Counted from the first letter of the stretch, positions 26,187-38,865 are shown. The stretch: DNA of 64,000 bases from Elysia chlorotica (GCA_003991915.1 RQTK01000697.1:156081-220080); one strand, 5' to 3'. Numbers and translations: made by a program. The notes: generated by a model from the sequence alone, not told the origin.

Positions 26187-27597
26187 ATGAAGGGTGAGTA
26201 AGGAGCTTCCAGTTTGTTTTTTATAGCACACGTATCTTAATTTGGTGACTGTCGCATACTTGAGGTCCTTTATTAATAAAAGAACACAGCAAAAAATGCA
26301 ACTTATCTTTAAAAAAAATTTAATTTAATTCTGAACATTAGTATGAAAAAAACTTTTTAGAGCAACTTTGAGATACAAATCTCAACCCAAAATGATTTAT
26401 TTACTTATTTATTGTGCTGCAACTGTCTATTCGATTACATTTAATAAACCAGGAATAATAATAAATGGAAGTTTTTGCACTGTTTTTTTGGTGTGTTTTT
26501 TTTTTTTCGAGCAGAATTCTGCTAGACAAATTAAATCTATATGGCCGATTGTCTTTTTTTTCATTTAGTAAAAACATTCGATTTTTTAGTCTTAGTCATC
26601 ATTTAGTATGAATTAGTTGAAATGTTTCAGAGCTAGTTAAAATTAATTTTAATGAATGAATGAAATTTGTTTTTGTTTTAGGTATGCATTGAAAGCTCTC
26701 TATTACACGTTCAGATGACGTGATGACTTAAAATAGTAATTGAAAAAAGTGAAAATGTAAAAATAGCATCCTAAATGTCAGAGGTGTATGCTGTGGCTAG
26801 TATTTTTTTACATTCGGAAATATCTCAGACACAAAGATATAATGAAATTTAATTTTTTAAATGGACCCGTAGTAAAAAAAAAGTCAAAAGCCTTTAAAGC
26901 CACTTTATGCTTTTAAATATATTAACAAATCAGCGGTCTGAGATCTTTGGGAGACTCATAGGCTTGAATATAACTTTTTTTTAATGCAATCACGTAGTTT
27001 AAATTTGCTGTCGTATGTCCGGCCCTCTTCGTTGTCGCATGAATAGCAAGGCCTGTAACACAGTCTAGTTGTTAATGATGGACTTCAAGAAACAGTTACC
27101 TTCCTTTTAAAATTATATTAAAAAGGAATACCTTGCATCGCTTGATTCCCCTAGCTATCGCTTCTTCTCTGTTTATTTCACGTAAACCACAAGGCATATA
27201 ACTTAGCCTCTGAATATCTACATTCACTCTAACATAATAAGAGTATATCTTGTATCACTTCCTCTCTGTTTATTTCGCGTAAACCACAATGCATATAATT
27301 TAGCCTCTGAACATATTTTTTTCATTCTAAAAATAACGAGAGAATACCTTGTATCGCTTGACCCTCCCAGCTGTCGTTGCTGTCCTGTGCCTGGCCCTGC
27401 TGGTCATCGCGGCTTCTGCCCAGGAGGTCAGCCCGCTGGTCCAGGGATGCTCCATGATGTGTGGTCAAGCCTGTGACGTAGGGAACTACCTCGCCACCAA
27501 ATCGGTTCCATTCCTGGGGGACATTCTGACCACCCTGGACACCCTGTGTGACCAGGTGTGTGGTCTCGTCTGCGGACTCTTCGCCATGGCCATGTAG
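26187..27597 (+). CDS. Secreted six-cysteine peptide, family copy 1
   Basis: Exon 1 is only ATGAAGG (26187-26193) before a GTGAGT donor. Exon 2 is 27371-27597 after the acceptor CTCCCAG. Joined, they give 77 residues: a signal peptide MKAVVAVLCLALLVIAASA with likely cleavage before Gln20, and a mature peptide of about 58 residues. Mature cysteines are at 29, 33, 37, 62, 66 and 70, a symmetric C-x3-C-x3-C-x24-C-x3-C-x3-C pattern. The i/i+4 spacing suits two helices joined by disulfides. The mature part is acidic (one Glu, four Asp, one Lys) and hydrophobic, ending LFAMAM. This copy has Leu43 and Val48. The longer frame starting at 27349 uses TTG and intron sequence, so the splice start is preferred. 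Stop is followed by a (CT)n run and an antisense SINE tail; AATAAA lies at 27957-27962. Function unknown; secretion is the only safe inference. Confidence 0.85.
26681..26682 (+). other. AG|GTATGC candidate recursive splice site in peptide gene 1 intron
   Basis: A pyrimidine-rich TTTTTGTTTTAG is followed directly by GTATGC, a 3' splice site abutting a 5' splice site. It lies 488 bases into an intron of 1177 bases. It is present in all five gene copies (26681, 37850, 41851, 47673, 55746). Confidence 0.4.
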
Positions 27598-27608
27598 ACT
27601 CTCACTGG

Positions 27609-27609
<1 letters not shown>

Positions 27610-27671
<62 letters not shown>
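27610..27671 (+). repeat. (CT)n microsatellite in the 3' UTR of peptide gene 1
   Basis: Pure CT run beginning about 13 bases after the stop codon. The - strand copies 4 and 5 have only a few scattered AG repeats at this place, so the run expanded in the + strand lineage. Confidence 0.95.
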
Positions 27672-27676
<5 letters not shown>

Positions 27677-27725
27677 TTAACGTCTCCTAGGTTCCCCTGA
27701 GGGAACCTATTTGGCGTAAAACTGG
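27672..27725 (-). repeat. Antisense SINE tail in the 3' flank of peptide gene 1
   Basis: On the - strand this reads CGCC..ATAGGTTCCCTCAGGGGAACCTAGGAGACGTTAAAC with small changes, matching the end of the SINE at 59435-59695 (GCCGAATAGGACTCCCTAG..GGAGACGTGAAAC). On + it forms an 8-base perfect hairpin with a CTGA loop at 27689-27708. Equivalent tails follow copies 2, 3, 4 and 5 and sit in the relic at 32.9 kb. Confidence 0.6.
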
Positions 27726-27956
27726 AAGTTGAAGACAAACCACTTTTATAACGGATCATGACGGCATTCACAACGGACTATGGTGACAGTGATATTGGCA
27801 CAGACGAGTGAGCCCAAGATGAGGGAAACAGATGGCGAAGCGACTCAAGTTATTTCTTGATCTTTAAAGTTCGCACAATAACGAACCATCAAAGAACGCT
27901 CTTCACAACAACGTGCTTTACCTCTACACTCATATTCATAATAATTGAAAAATATA

Positions 27957-27962
27957 AATAAA
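27957..27962 (+). terminator. Candidate poly(A) signal of peptide gene 1
   Basis: AATAAA 360 bases after the stop, in sequence conserved downstream of copies 2, 4 and 5. Confidence 0.5.
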
Positions 27963-30900
27963 AAAATGATGCATATATGACAACAAAATGTCCTTCATTT
28001 TTTTATTTTCAGGCTTTCTAAGTCCTTCCTGTGCATTTAAAATGAAAATCGGTACTTCTGTCAACAAATAAAAGCTAAGCTATTTAGAACAATGATTCAC
28101 TTTATGTGAGTTTAATAAAATAACAATATTACGAAAGTATGGAAAACGCCTAATATGTGGTGGTTACATTTTTTGCTACAGTATCAATTTACCACATACA
28201 TTTTCGGCTAAACTATAGCAGGTACAAAACTCTGACATATTTCTTTTTAGGGTGGAAAGAATACCTTTTACTACTTTATTTTGCACATTGGACTATTTTT
28301 GTCCAAATATGAAAAGAGCCCTCAATAACGTTTTTGTTTATCGCCTATTAGATTATATAATTATTAAAACAAAGTGTGTACAGATGACAATATTAAGAAT
28401 GTTCACTCAAGTGCCGAATATCTCATACAGTCCCCTCTGGTTGCCAGTAATGTCAAGATTGATTTTTTTCAATGTAAAGAAAGGTTAACATTTTCAAACA
28501 AAAATAGATGTAAATTAAAAATAATAGTGAGCAAATAGTATTTGTGCAACCAGTATTTAGTGACATGTAATTTAATAAAGCCCTACCAGGCAAAGCATTT
28601 TACCTCGCTCTCTTAATTGTACAATGCGTTTCAACAACTTATGACACATTATTGTTAAAAGTTTGGTAAGCACTTTAGCGTAGTTGTTCAACATAGGCAG
28701 CCAATGTGTTTTCTTGCTTTATTATCACGAAATGGGTGTCGCAAAATCCCACATTCACACGTAAATAAGAAACTAGTTTAATATGGATTTCTTGACAGTA
28801 CTATTCTCTTTCTCATAGCAAAATTACCTGTTACCTCTTGAAATCAATAACACCGTTTATAGTCTCTCGACGAAATCTTATCATTTTCGTAGATCTCATA
28901 AATAAATCTCTCTCCTCCACGAATTGTTTCCACCAGATCTTTTGCTATGAAATCTGCTTCGTGCTTCAAAATTAGTTCTCTGGTTGCTCACAATATTCTA
29001 TGACACAAACCATAGTCTCCCCAATAAGGACACACGGATACGTTTGGAATGTATTTCGATTTATTAGGTTAGAATAGGTTAGAATAGATGTTCCAAGATG
29101 AGATAACTTGAAGACCCACAGTAAAAAAACAAAACAAGCAAATGAGATTAGTTAAAATCTGTACAAATTACACGCTAGTATCGAAACGTAAGATCAGTTC
29201 AAACATATATTTGAAGAAAAGAAAATCTGTACAAAAAAAATCAAAATTGGTTGAATTTAAAATTAATATCAACTCTGAAAGTAAATTCCAAACTCAAAAC
29301 TTCAATTACGGAGTAAATTTTGTTAACTCAATAAAATTGTAAGAATTAAAAAAGGTAACTGCTACAGCTACTATAGTTAACAATAAACGTTAGGAATAGT
29401 GTGCCAAGAGCAACACTAACAGCAAACGCTATAAATCCAAAACTACGCAATAAAGTCAAAAAAGAGTACATTGTATTATGCCACATGAGAAAAACTTAAA
29501 AATGCAGAAATAATATCAAAGTTGCAAAAATAATCCAATAAGCAAAATAATGCAGTCCGTCAAATGGTGACGCGACACCAAATGAATTCGACAAAAGCAG
29601 CCAAAAGTTAGTTAAGCGTTTATTCAATGAGCAGATCGATGAGCTAAAGTGAATACGCTAAATGCTACCATACGAACTGGATTAATTTATACAATCTCCA
29701 CCTCAACAAAAGGTCTAGATTAGCCCACTCTTAAATAACTAACCAGAAAAACCAGCTGTATGGTATCCTGTTAGACAAGTGAAGCCCAACGCCTTGAGGC
29801 GATAGACAGACTGGTCTACCTGTCTCAGTGGCCAAGTAACAAACATAGCAGACCCGGTCTATTCGCACATAATTATTGTTAGTATTATTTAAACAACATT
29901 CACATTGCAACCAATATAGTCTGATCTCTACAGGACAGTGTGAAGTATCATCTTGCACCTCACTTGTGACTCGAATATAATTCAATCAATAAACTTACAG
30001 GCAAGTATCTTTAATTCAGAACACATATTATCATTATCATGCTAAGAAGTTAAAAAATCAAGTTTACAAATACGAATATCAAAGTCATATAAATATTAAG
30101 TCTGCATCGTAATCAATAGACTGTTTGGGAAAACAAATACCACATACAATCTGGATCTGCATTTTAACAAACAAAAATTTAACTCAGCCACAGGAAACAC
30201 CAAACTTCAGTGAGGTATATAAAATAATATAAAACTATAACAACAGGACAGCGGCGTTAACGACAGGGCTTCGACGATGGGGTGACTGAAACTCCAAATT
30301 CGCGTTGCTTTTACATAAAATGGGAACATGAATTAGATTTTTCTAGAGCATTCCAGAAATTATCAGATTGACTACAATCCTGAAACGGATCTACCTCATC
30401 CATATAATACCTTACCCAACACTGACCATTAATTAGAAATTAAGTCAACATCCATCGATGCAAGGGCTGTAAGGAATCAACTCAACACTTATCGTGTAAG
30501 GGATTAACTCAACACTTATCGCATGTAATGCAATGGCTTGTGACCAGCCAGCGCACAATTAAAACGTCTCAAAACTGCAGAGCCAACGGACTTTTGAAAT
30601 TACTAGACACTCACATAGAAACACTTCTACGAAACATGGTTACAGGATGAACGCTCAAACTGGACAATTCAGATGCGATACGCAACATACTCTCACACAA
30701 AGTCGAACGATCAGGTTTGAATAATTCAGCTAATATCACCTATACAGAAACTATAGCTGTAGACATCCATGGAGGAAAACCTTACCTGTGCGAATTCTAG
30801 TACGGTATAATTGTTTATGAAACACGAAGAAATTGCTATAACAATAACATACTTTAGCATTTCTATCTGCAAGTCTCCATGGTAAGCGAATTTTAATCGA

Positions 30901-31264
30901 ACTCTATAGTTTGACACCATGAAAAATGTAAAGACTTCACAGAAATCAAATACAGGATAAAGATACTGGCTGTTTAGACATAATAATGAGATAAATTTTA
31001 GTAGTCAATTTTATCGAAGATAAGATGTCGTAGATAAGGGAGAGGAAAAATATCTTTCGAAAAATACATTTGATGATTTCAATCATTGAAAGAAAACATT
31101 TACTGTGTAATAAAGCTCCAGATTTCAAGGTATATGCAAAGAGAAAGAACTAAGGGGCAATTACTATAAATAATTACGAATTATTATGTAGACAGAGAGT
31201 AGCCTCCTCTTACAACAAAGTTTTCTTTTCTTGCTTAACGAACAACGTCGGCACCTTAATTAAC

Positions 31265-31520
31265 GCATAATTATTGTGGACGGTCCTCGACAATGAAGTC
31301 TGACAATTTTACATGCTGCCACACATGAGACAGCACAGAGACACCTGGACTCATGTCTCAGCCGGTAACATTAAACTGACACCAGCCCAAATAGTAGGGA
31401 TATTGGACAAATATTTTTTGACAGATCGTGGGATTCGAACCGCGTGTATGGACCCCAACGCCTTACGACTTGAGCCATTTCGTTCCTCAACCAAGTTCTA
31501 TAACACAGTTGTCGGTTAAT
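31265..31520 (-). repeat. tRNA-derived SINE (left inverted arm)
   Basis: On the - strand: tRNA-like head with B box GATTCGAAC read in reverse, then the core CCGGCTGAGACATGAGTCC and the tail TAAAATTGTCAGACTTC. Reverse counterpart of 50630-50880. Confidence 0.8.
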
Positions 31521-31554
31521 CCTCACTCGCCCCATCTCCCTTGATAAACACTAC

Positions 31555-31760
31555 GCAGCGAGGTGCTAAATTTTTGCTTCAGATGCAGCGGCACCAAATC
31601 GCCTTGACACTTAAAGCGAGCATGGTTGTACCACTAGACCACAACTACGCTCCTTAAAAAGGAATTTCATGGCTAGAGTACTTACTACGCCTCTTTAGTG
31701 GTCTAGTGGTTTAAACCATGCTCGCTTTAAGTGCCAAGACAAGTCGAGGGTTCTTTTCCA
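31555..31760. repeat. Head-to-head pair of tRNA-like repeats forming a hairpin
   Basis: Arms at 31610-31642 and 31698-31731 are near-perfect reverse complements containing GTGGTCTAGTGGT (A-box-like) and CCATGCTCGCTTTAAG, with a spacer of about 55 bases. The left half reads as a tRNA-like - strand element, the right half as a + strand one. Counterpart at 50385-50590. Confidence 0.65.
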
Positions 31761-32869
31761 CTAAATGCAATCATTATTCGGCTTTTTTTCTTCTAAAAGC
31801 CCAGTTATACCGCTGTGGAAAAATACAGAAAATTCCAGATCTACTTATAATTAATCAAGTGGTCTGTCTCTCTTAAAATTTCCGTCTACGATGTTGATTT
31901 TGAAGATGACTTAATGCCCAACATTATAAAACATGTTCAAGCATTAGGACCAAAACAAGACGCAAGTTAATTATGACTGCACATTAACAGGTCTTTAGTA
32001 AGGACAAAGGCGATAGGTGGAGAAGAGATATATAATACAGGCTTGATTAATTTACTTTTTGTGAACTAAACGAAATGTATTTATTTGTGCGTTAGTGTTT
32101 GTTTAGAAAAGTGGAACCTCATATATAATATCCATATAAAAAAAAGTTGATGGAGAGAAATAGCTATCTTCTTTCTTGGTTTAACATCGGCAAAGTATCG
32201 TGAGTGAATCTGTTCAGGAAATTAGAAGAATATGTTATGGTCTCTATTGGTTAAATGTCTTCAAAATGGACGATTTTTGCGACCTTCAATAATAAATTGT
32301 AATCTTTTTGTTTAATGTTTTTAAAGTAAATGTTTTAACTAAGGCAGAAGAATAGCTATGTTATTCTCTTTCTTGGTTTAGTTTTTTAAAGGGGATTCAA
32401 GAGTGGACTTTTTTAGCGCGCTAGAAACAGGATCATTCTTGGTTCACTGTCTCAAAATTGGACCCTTTTAGCAACCAAGAAGAAAATGTATGATCATTCA
32501 TATACTATATTCCTTGATTGATTTAACGTCCACATTTGAGGCTCTCCAATGAGATCCTATTTAGAGAGCTAAAAGCATGTAGGCCTACTATAAAAAGGGA
32601 CACTAAAGGATGTAAGTAACTAAAAGCAGCGTCAAAATAGATTAGGAGAAACAGTTCCAATCCTAGGGCCTGGGACCAACAGATAACACAAGCAGAAAAA
32701 AACCCATTCACACGGGAATAGAAACTGCACCTTCTACTGGACAATCATCCGCCTTGACGAAGTGTGCTGAACAACTATGCTATCACCCTCCACAAAAAAT
32801 GGAGACTTTTGTAGTAGAAGTAGTCGACTCTCCTTTGATAACTCTATAGGCACTCGTCTTGCAACAAGC

Positions 32870-32872
<3 letters not shown>

Positions 32873-32924
<52 letters not shown>

Positions 32925-34560
32925 TTAACGTCTCCTAGGTTCCCCTGAGGGAACCTATCCGGCGTAAAACTGGAAGGTTGAAGACAGACCCCTTTTATAA
33001 CGGATCATGACGGCATTCCACAACGGACTATGATGACGGCTGACAAAAAACTATTATAATATATGATGGTAATGTCGTACACAATTGAGCCCAAGGTGTG
33101 CGAAACAGATGGCGAAGTGACTCAAGTTATTCCTAGATCTTTGAAGTTCGCACACTGATGAACCATATCACAATAAGCTGGCCCGTCACATAAACGTGCT
33201 TTACCTTTATACTCATGTTCACAATAATTAAAGATTTATAAATAAAGAAATGATGCATATGTGACAACAAAATGTTCTTCATTTAATTTTTATATAAGTT
33301 TTTAGGTTATGTAAGTCCTTTATATGCATTTAAAATGAAATACTCGGGACTTATCTCAACAAATAAAAGGTAAGCTATTTATAACAATGATTCACTTTAT
33401 GGTGTGTTTATATTAAAAAATATTACGGAAGTATAGAAAACGCCTAATATCTGGTGGTTACATTCTCTGTTACAATAATTATGTTGAATGTAAATTTTGG
33501 CGAAACTATAGCAGGTACAAAGCTCTGACCTATTTTTTACGGTGGATCAAATACCTTTAACTACTTGAGTGTGTGAATTTCCATGTGCCCACTGGACTAA
33601 TTTTGTTCAAATATGAAAAGACCCATCAAAAACGTTTTTGTTGATAGGGTACATTATTGTCTATTATGTTAAATAATAGAACAAAGTGTGCACAGATGAC
33701 AATATTAAGAATGTTCGCTTTACAATTCATTCAAGTGGCGAATATCTCACAGTCTCCTCTGATTGTCAGTATTCTCAAGATTGATGTTTTTTTTAAATAA
33801 AGACAGGTCAACATTTTCAAACAAAAATTGATGTAATTTAAAAATCATAGCTAACAAATAATAATATTGCAACGTTTATTTAGTGACATGTAATCTAATA
33901 TAGCCCTAGTAGGTAAAAACATTACTTTTACCATCTTTCTACCAGTCCGTGTCAACAACTTATGACACATTATTGTTAAAAGTTGGGGTAATCACTTTCA
34001 CGTAGTTGTTCAACATAGGCAGTCAATGTGTTTTCTTGCTTTGTTATCACAAAGATGGGCGTCGCAAAATCCCAAAATCACGCGTAAATAAAAAAAAAAC
34101 TAGTTTATGGATTTTTACCTTTGAGAGTACTATTGTCTTTTACATATAATTCCCTCTTACTTCTTGTTTTAAATAACACCGCTTTTCAGTCTGTCGATGA
34201 AATCTAGGCCCTAATCAATTTCGGAGATCTCATAAATAAATCTCCCCCCTTCTAACATAATCTCAGACGCAAGTTCGTTCCTCCAAATTGTTTGCTATAA
34301 ATCTGCATCGTAGTTTAAAATTTGTTTTCTGGTTCCTTACATTCGTCTTTTGAATTGTACGGTGATTAGCTAGAGAGCGTTTACTGTCAATAAATACATA
34401 CAAATAAATGGTTATGTGATTGAACAAGTAAATGAACTCATGGAACTTATCTTATATTACTATAACTATTGTTTTCTGTAATTGATGTGATAACTTAAAA
34501 ATTTAAACAATATGCTGTGACACAAACCATAGTCTCTCCAATAAGGGCACACGGATTATT
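32873..34560 (+). repeat. Gene-less relic of a peptide-gene 3' flank
   Basis: Starts with the (CT)n run (about 32873-32920) and antisense SINE tail that normally follow the stop codon. It then continues as a second direct copy of 27640-29060. The exon and promoter that should precede it are absent; the sequence before the CT run is unrelated. The breakpoint therefore lies in the microsatellite. Confidence 0.75.
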
Positions 34561-34566
34561 TGCAAA

Positions 34567-34685
34567 GTACGAGGGGTGTTCACTATGTTCTTAGCATGAC
34601 AATGAAGGAATAAACCCAGAGACTTAAAATTTGGCACACTTACATTTATTTCTCTACATAGTCACCCTGCATAGTTACACATTTC
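34567..34685 (+). mobile_element. Mariner-like element, left end only
   Basis: After a TA target, the terminal repeat begins CGAGGGGTGTTCACTATG, the start typical of mariner/Tc elements, and continues for about 110 bases with no transposase. A matching opposite end lies at 38760-38865. Confidence 0.65.
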
Positions 34686-35419
34686 TAGTTTCCGAACATG
34701 AGCAACGCTCAAACATACATTTGAACAAAAGAAAATCTGTACCAAAATAAAGTAAAATGGATTAATAATTTAAAATTAATATCAACTTTCAGATACACAG
34801 TAAATTCCAAACTCAAAATGTAAACTCAATCAAATTGTAAGAATTAACAAAACTTAACTGCTACAGCTACTATGCTTAACAAAAAACGTTAGGAATACTG
34901 TGCCTACAACAACACTAACATCAAACGCTATAAATCCAAAACTACACAATAGGGTCAAACAAGAGTATTATGTAACACGGAAAAAAATTAAAAGAGCAGA
35001 AATTATATCAAAGTTGCAAAATAATGCAATTGCGTCAAATGACAACTCAAAATGACTAAATGTTTTCTACTTAAACACGTAACAATGTCGACAATGAGAC
35101 TTAAATGATGATACACAAAATATGAATATTAAACATTTAACAATTAATAGTAGAACAATGGTTGTTAACAGAAATGTTGGTCAAAATACAGAGAATTCTG
35201 TTTCAAACCCAGGTGAGGTGGATATCTTTATTAAACAGTGGTGTTGGTGACAAGGTATAAAATAAGAGTTAAATAAATAAAAATAGTTGCTGGGTGTAAG
35301 AAGGATTTTTTTTAACCGTAACTGCCAGTTTTAAATTGAAAAACTATTGAAGACCAGAAAAGGTCAGGAAAAGAGGAAAGAGGTATAACCATCTCAGACC
35401 TTTATGGCGGTGAGATTTT

Positions 35420-35735
35420 TCTATGTTCTATGGTAGAGCGCGTAGAATATACTCGGCCGTCCCGGTTCAATCCTTGAGTTGGCCACCTGTTTGGGTTACT
35501 CTCTGGCTATTATGTGATCGGCGGCAGAGGCGCAAGCCCTGGAAACCCTGCTCTGCATCCGTCTAGGTAGATGTATGCGTACGATTTTCTGATTTAAATT
35601 TTGGGACCCATCCTCGAGAAAGCTAAAATGTTGGCGATGGACCTGAACAAATCAAACCAAATGAAGCTCACAGCTTACATAGCCACAGCAACGTCGCCAT
35701 ATAGGATCCCTCAGGGAACCTAAGAGTCGTCAATC
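35420..35735 (+). repeat. tRNA-derived SINE (unit II)
   Basis: Same element as at 24270-24590, with A box TGGTAGAGCGCG, B box GGTTCAATCC and the GGATCCCTCAGGGAACC tail. Confidence 0.75.
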
Positions 35736-36054
35736 AAAGTTTTTGCTCTTTTTCTAAATATCCGTCTTTATAGGAGACAATCAGTTAGTAGCTTGAAGTG
35801 GGTTTTAATCAGATCAGCATGTCGGATTATTTGTACATTTGTATCCACGTTTAACTTGATAGTGACAATTTTGTCACATTACACAAACGCGCATTTATCA
35901 TTTCGAAATACATTTTCGCACCCTTGTTAACTGTGACCTATCACGGAGATACTCTAATGAGATATCCATTACCAGCTTTAAAAAAATGCGTTGCAGGACA
36001 TTCTTTCAACCGGAATTTAGGGATGCGTCTCTCATTGTTATTTTGAGAGATACA

Positions 36055-37085
<1,031 letters not shown>

Positions 37086-37262
37086 AGACTTGTAGAGGAT
37101 TGTAAGGCAACGGCATAAAAAAACATATTTTTTCAAATGCAGACCTGTCACCCAACATATAGCTGGTAATGTTGTAATAAAAATTATCATTTGTTCAAAT
37201 TTCTACACCAACTTGTGATCTAGAAATATTGTCGATCACCTGTTTAATGCATCAGTCCCTCC

Positions 37263-37269
37263 TATATAA
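37263..37269 (+). promoter_or_regulatory. TATA box of peptide gene 2
   Basis: TATATAA, 95 bases before the ATG, within a promoter nearly identical to that of copy 1. Confidence 0.8.
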
Positions 37270-37357
37270 GTTGGTCCAGTGTTGGGGAAGATCATCAACA
37301 ATTTTTGTTCACTGTCCTGTAGCTAACCCGGTCCATTCCACCAACTCAACAAGCATC

Positions 37358-38307
37358 ATGAAGGGTGAGTAAGGAGCTTCCAGTTTGTTTTTTATAGCAC
37401 ATTCATATTATTTTGGTGACAGTCGCATACTTGAGGTCCTTTATTAATAAAAGAACACAGCAAATGCAACTTATCTTTAAAAAAGATTACATTTAATTGT
37501 GTACATTAGTATTAAAAACCTGTTTTAAAAAGCAACTGTGAGATACAAAACTCAACCCAAAATGATTTATTTACTTATTTATTGTGCTGCAATTGTCTAT
37601 TCGATTACATTTAATAAACCAGGAATAATAATAAATGGAAGTTTTTGCACTGTTTTTTTTGGTGTGTTTTTTTTTCGAGCAGAATTCTGCTAGACAAATT
37701 AAATCTTATATGGCCGATTGTCTTTTTTTCTTTTAGTAAAAACATTCGATTTATTAGTCTTAGTCATCATCTAGTATGAATTAGTTTTAATATTTAAGAG
37801 CTAGTTAAATTTATTTTTAAGGAATAAACGAAATTTGTGTTTTGTTTTAGGTATGCATTTAATGCTCTCTATTGGACGTTAAGATGTTGACTTCAAGAAT
37901 TAGTTACCTTACTTTTAAAATTATATTAAAAAGGAAAACCTTGCATCGCTTGATTCTCCAAGCTATCGCTTCTTCTCTGTTTATTTCGCGTAAACCACAA
38001 GGCATATAATTTAGCCTCTGAATATTTATCTTCACTCTAAAAATAATGAGAGAATATCTTGTATCCCTTGACTCTCCCAGCTGTCGTTGCTGTCCTGTGC
38101 CTGGCCCTGCTGGTCATCGCGGCTTCTGCCCAGGAGGTCAGCCCGCTGGTCCAGGGATGCTCCATGATGTGTGGTCAAGCCTGTGACGTAGGGAACTACG
38201 TCGCCACCAAATCGCTTCCATTCCTGGGGGACATTCTGACCACCCTGGACACTCTGTGTGACCAGGTGTGTGGTCTCGTCTGCGGACTCTTCGCCATGGC
38301 CATGTAG
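37358..38307 (+). CDS. Secreted six-cysteine peptide, family copy 2
   Basis: Exon 1 is ATGAAGG (37358-37364) with a GTGAGT donor; exon 2 is 38081-38307 after ACTCTCCCAG. The 77-residue product has the family signal peptide and six cysteines. It differs from copy 1 at two residues, Val43 and Leu48. The intron is the shortest of the five (716 bases), having lost about 350 bases around 37880, but it keeps the AG|GTATGC site at 37850/37851. A (CT)n run follows the stop by about 17 bases, then the antisense SINE tail; AATAAA lies at 38714-38719. Confidence 0.85.
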
Positions 38308-38322
38308 ACTCGCACTGGATGT

Positions 38323-38324
<2 letters not shown>

Positions 38325-38394
<70 letters not shown>
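38325..38394 (+). repeat. (CT)n microsatellite in the 3' UTR of peptide gene 2
   Basis: CT run between the stop codon and the antisense SINE tail. Confidence 0.95.
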
Positions 38395-38399
<5 letters not shown>

Positions 38400-38759
38400 T
38401 TAACGTCTCCTAGGTTCCCCTGAGGGAACCTATCCGGCGTAAAACTGGAAGGTTGAAGACAGACCCCTTTTATAACGGATCATGACGGCATTCCACAACG
38501 GACTATGATGACGGCTGACAAAAAACTATACAAGTATGATGGTAATGTCGTACACAATTGAGCTCAAGACGAGGGAAGCAGATGGCGAAGCTACTCAAGT
38601 TATTCTTAGATCTTTGAAGTTCGCACACTGATGAATCATATCACAATAAGCTGGCCCGTCACATAAACGTTCTTTACCTTTATACTCATGTTCATAATGT
38701 TTAAAGATTTATAAATAAAAAAATGATGCATATGTGACAACAAAATGTTCAATTTTGCA

Positions 38760-38865
38760 TGCCGTGTTCAACATAGATGATCTAGCTACTTACAAAATTT
38801 CTTTACTCTAGTACAACTGCTTCAAGGTCAAGCTAAGGACATAATGAACACCCCTCGTATGTTGA
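38760..38865 (-). mobile_element. Mariner-like element, opposite end only
   Basis: Reads on - as TA then CGAGGGGTGTTCATTATGTCC, a close match to the terminus at 34567. The flank on the right (TGTTGATTTATTAGG) corresponds to the un-inserted site near 29048-29070. So this is one insertion whose two halves now sit in different duplicates. Confidence 0.65.

Larger units (their letters stand above)
25980..32280 (+). repeat. Left arm of a large inverted repeat
   Basis: Reverse-complement counterpart of about 49390-56360, containing peptide gene 1 and about 4.6 kb of its 3' flank. Matched pairs include 28741-28800 with 53650-53710, 29740-29960 with 52330-52545, 31260-31500 with 50650-50880, and 32160-32230 with 49430-49500. 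The arms differ by substitutions and indels. Confidence 0.85.

Noticed and set aside
27349..27370. TTG start for the peptide ORF, giving an extra N-terminus before the signal peptide
   Set aside because: These bases are the intron end with the CAG acceptor; the spliced start ATGAAGG joins in frame and gives a standard signal peptide in all five copies.
27371..27597. Calling the peptide a toxin or antimicrobial
   Set aside because: Cysteine-rich and secreted, but acidic and without a recognised family; function is left open.
27322..27771. 149-codon - strand frame across peptide gene 1 (and 54832-55116 + across gene 5)
   Set aside because: Antisense shadow of the GC-rich exon; no signal, splice or domain support.
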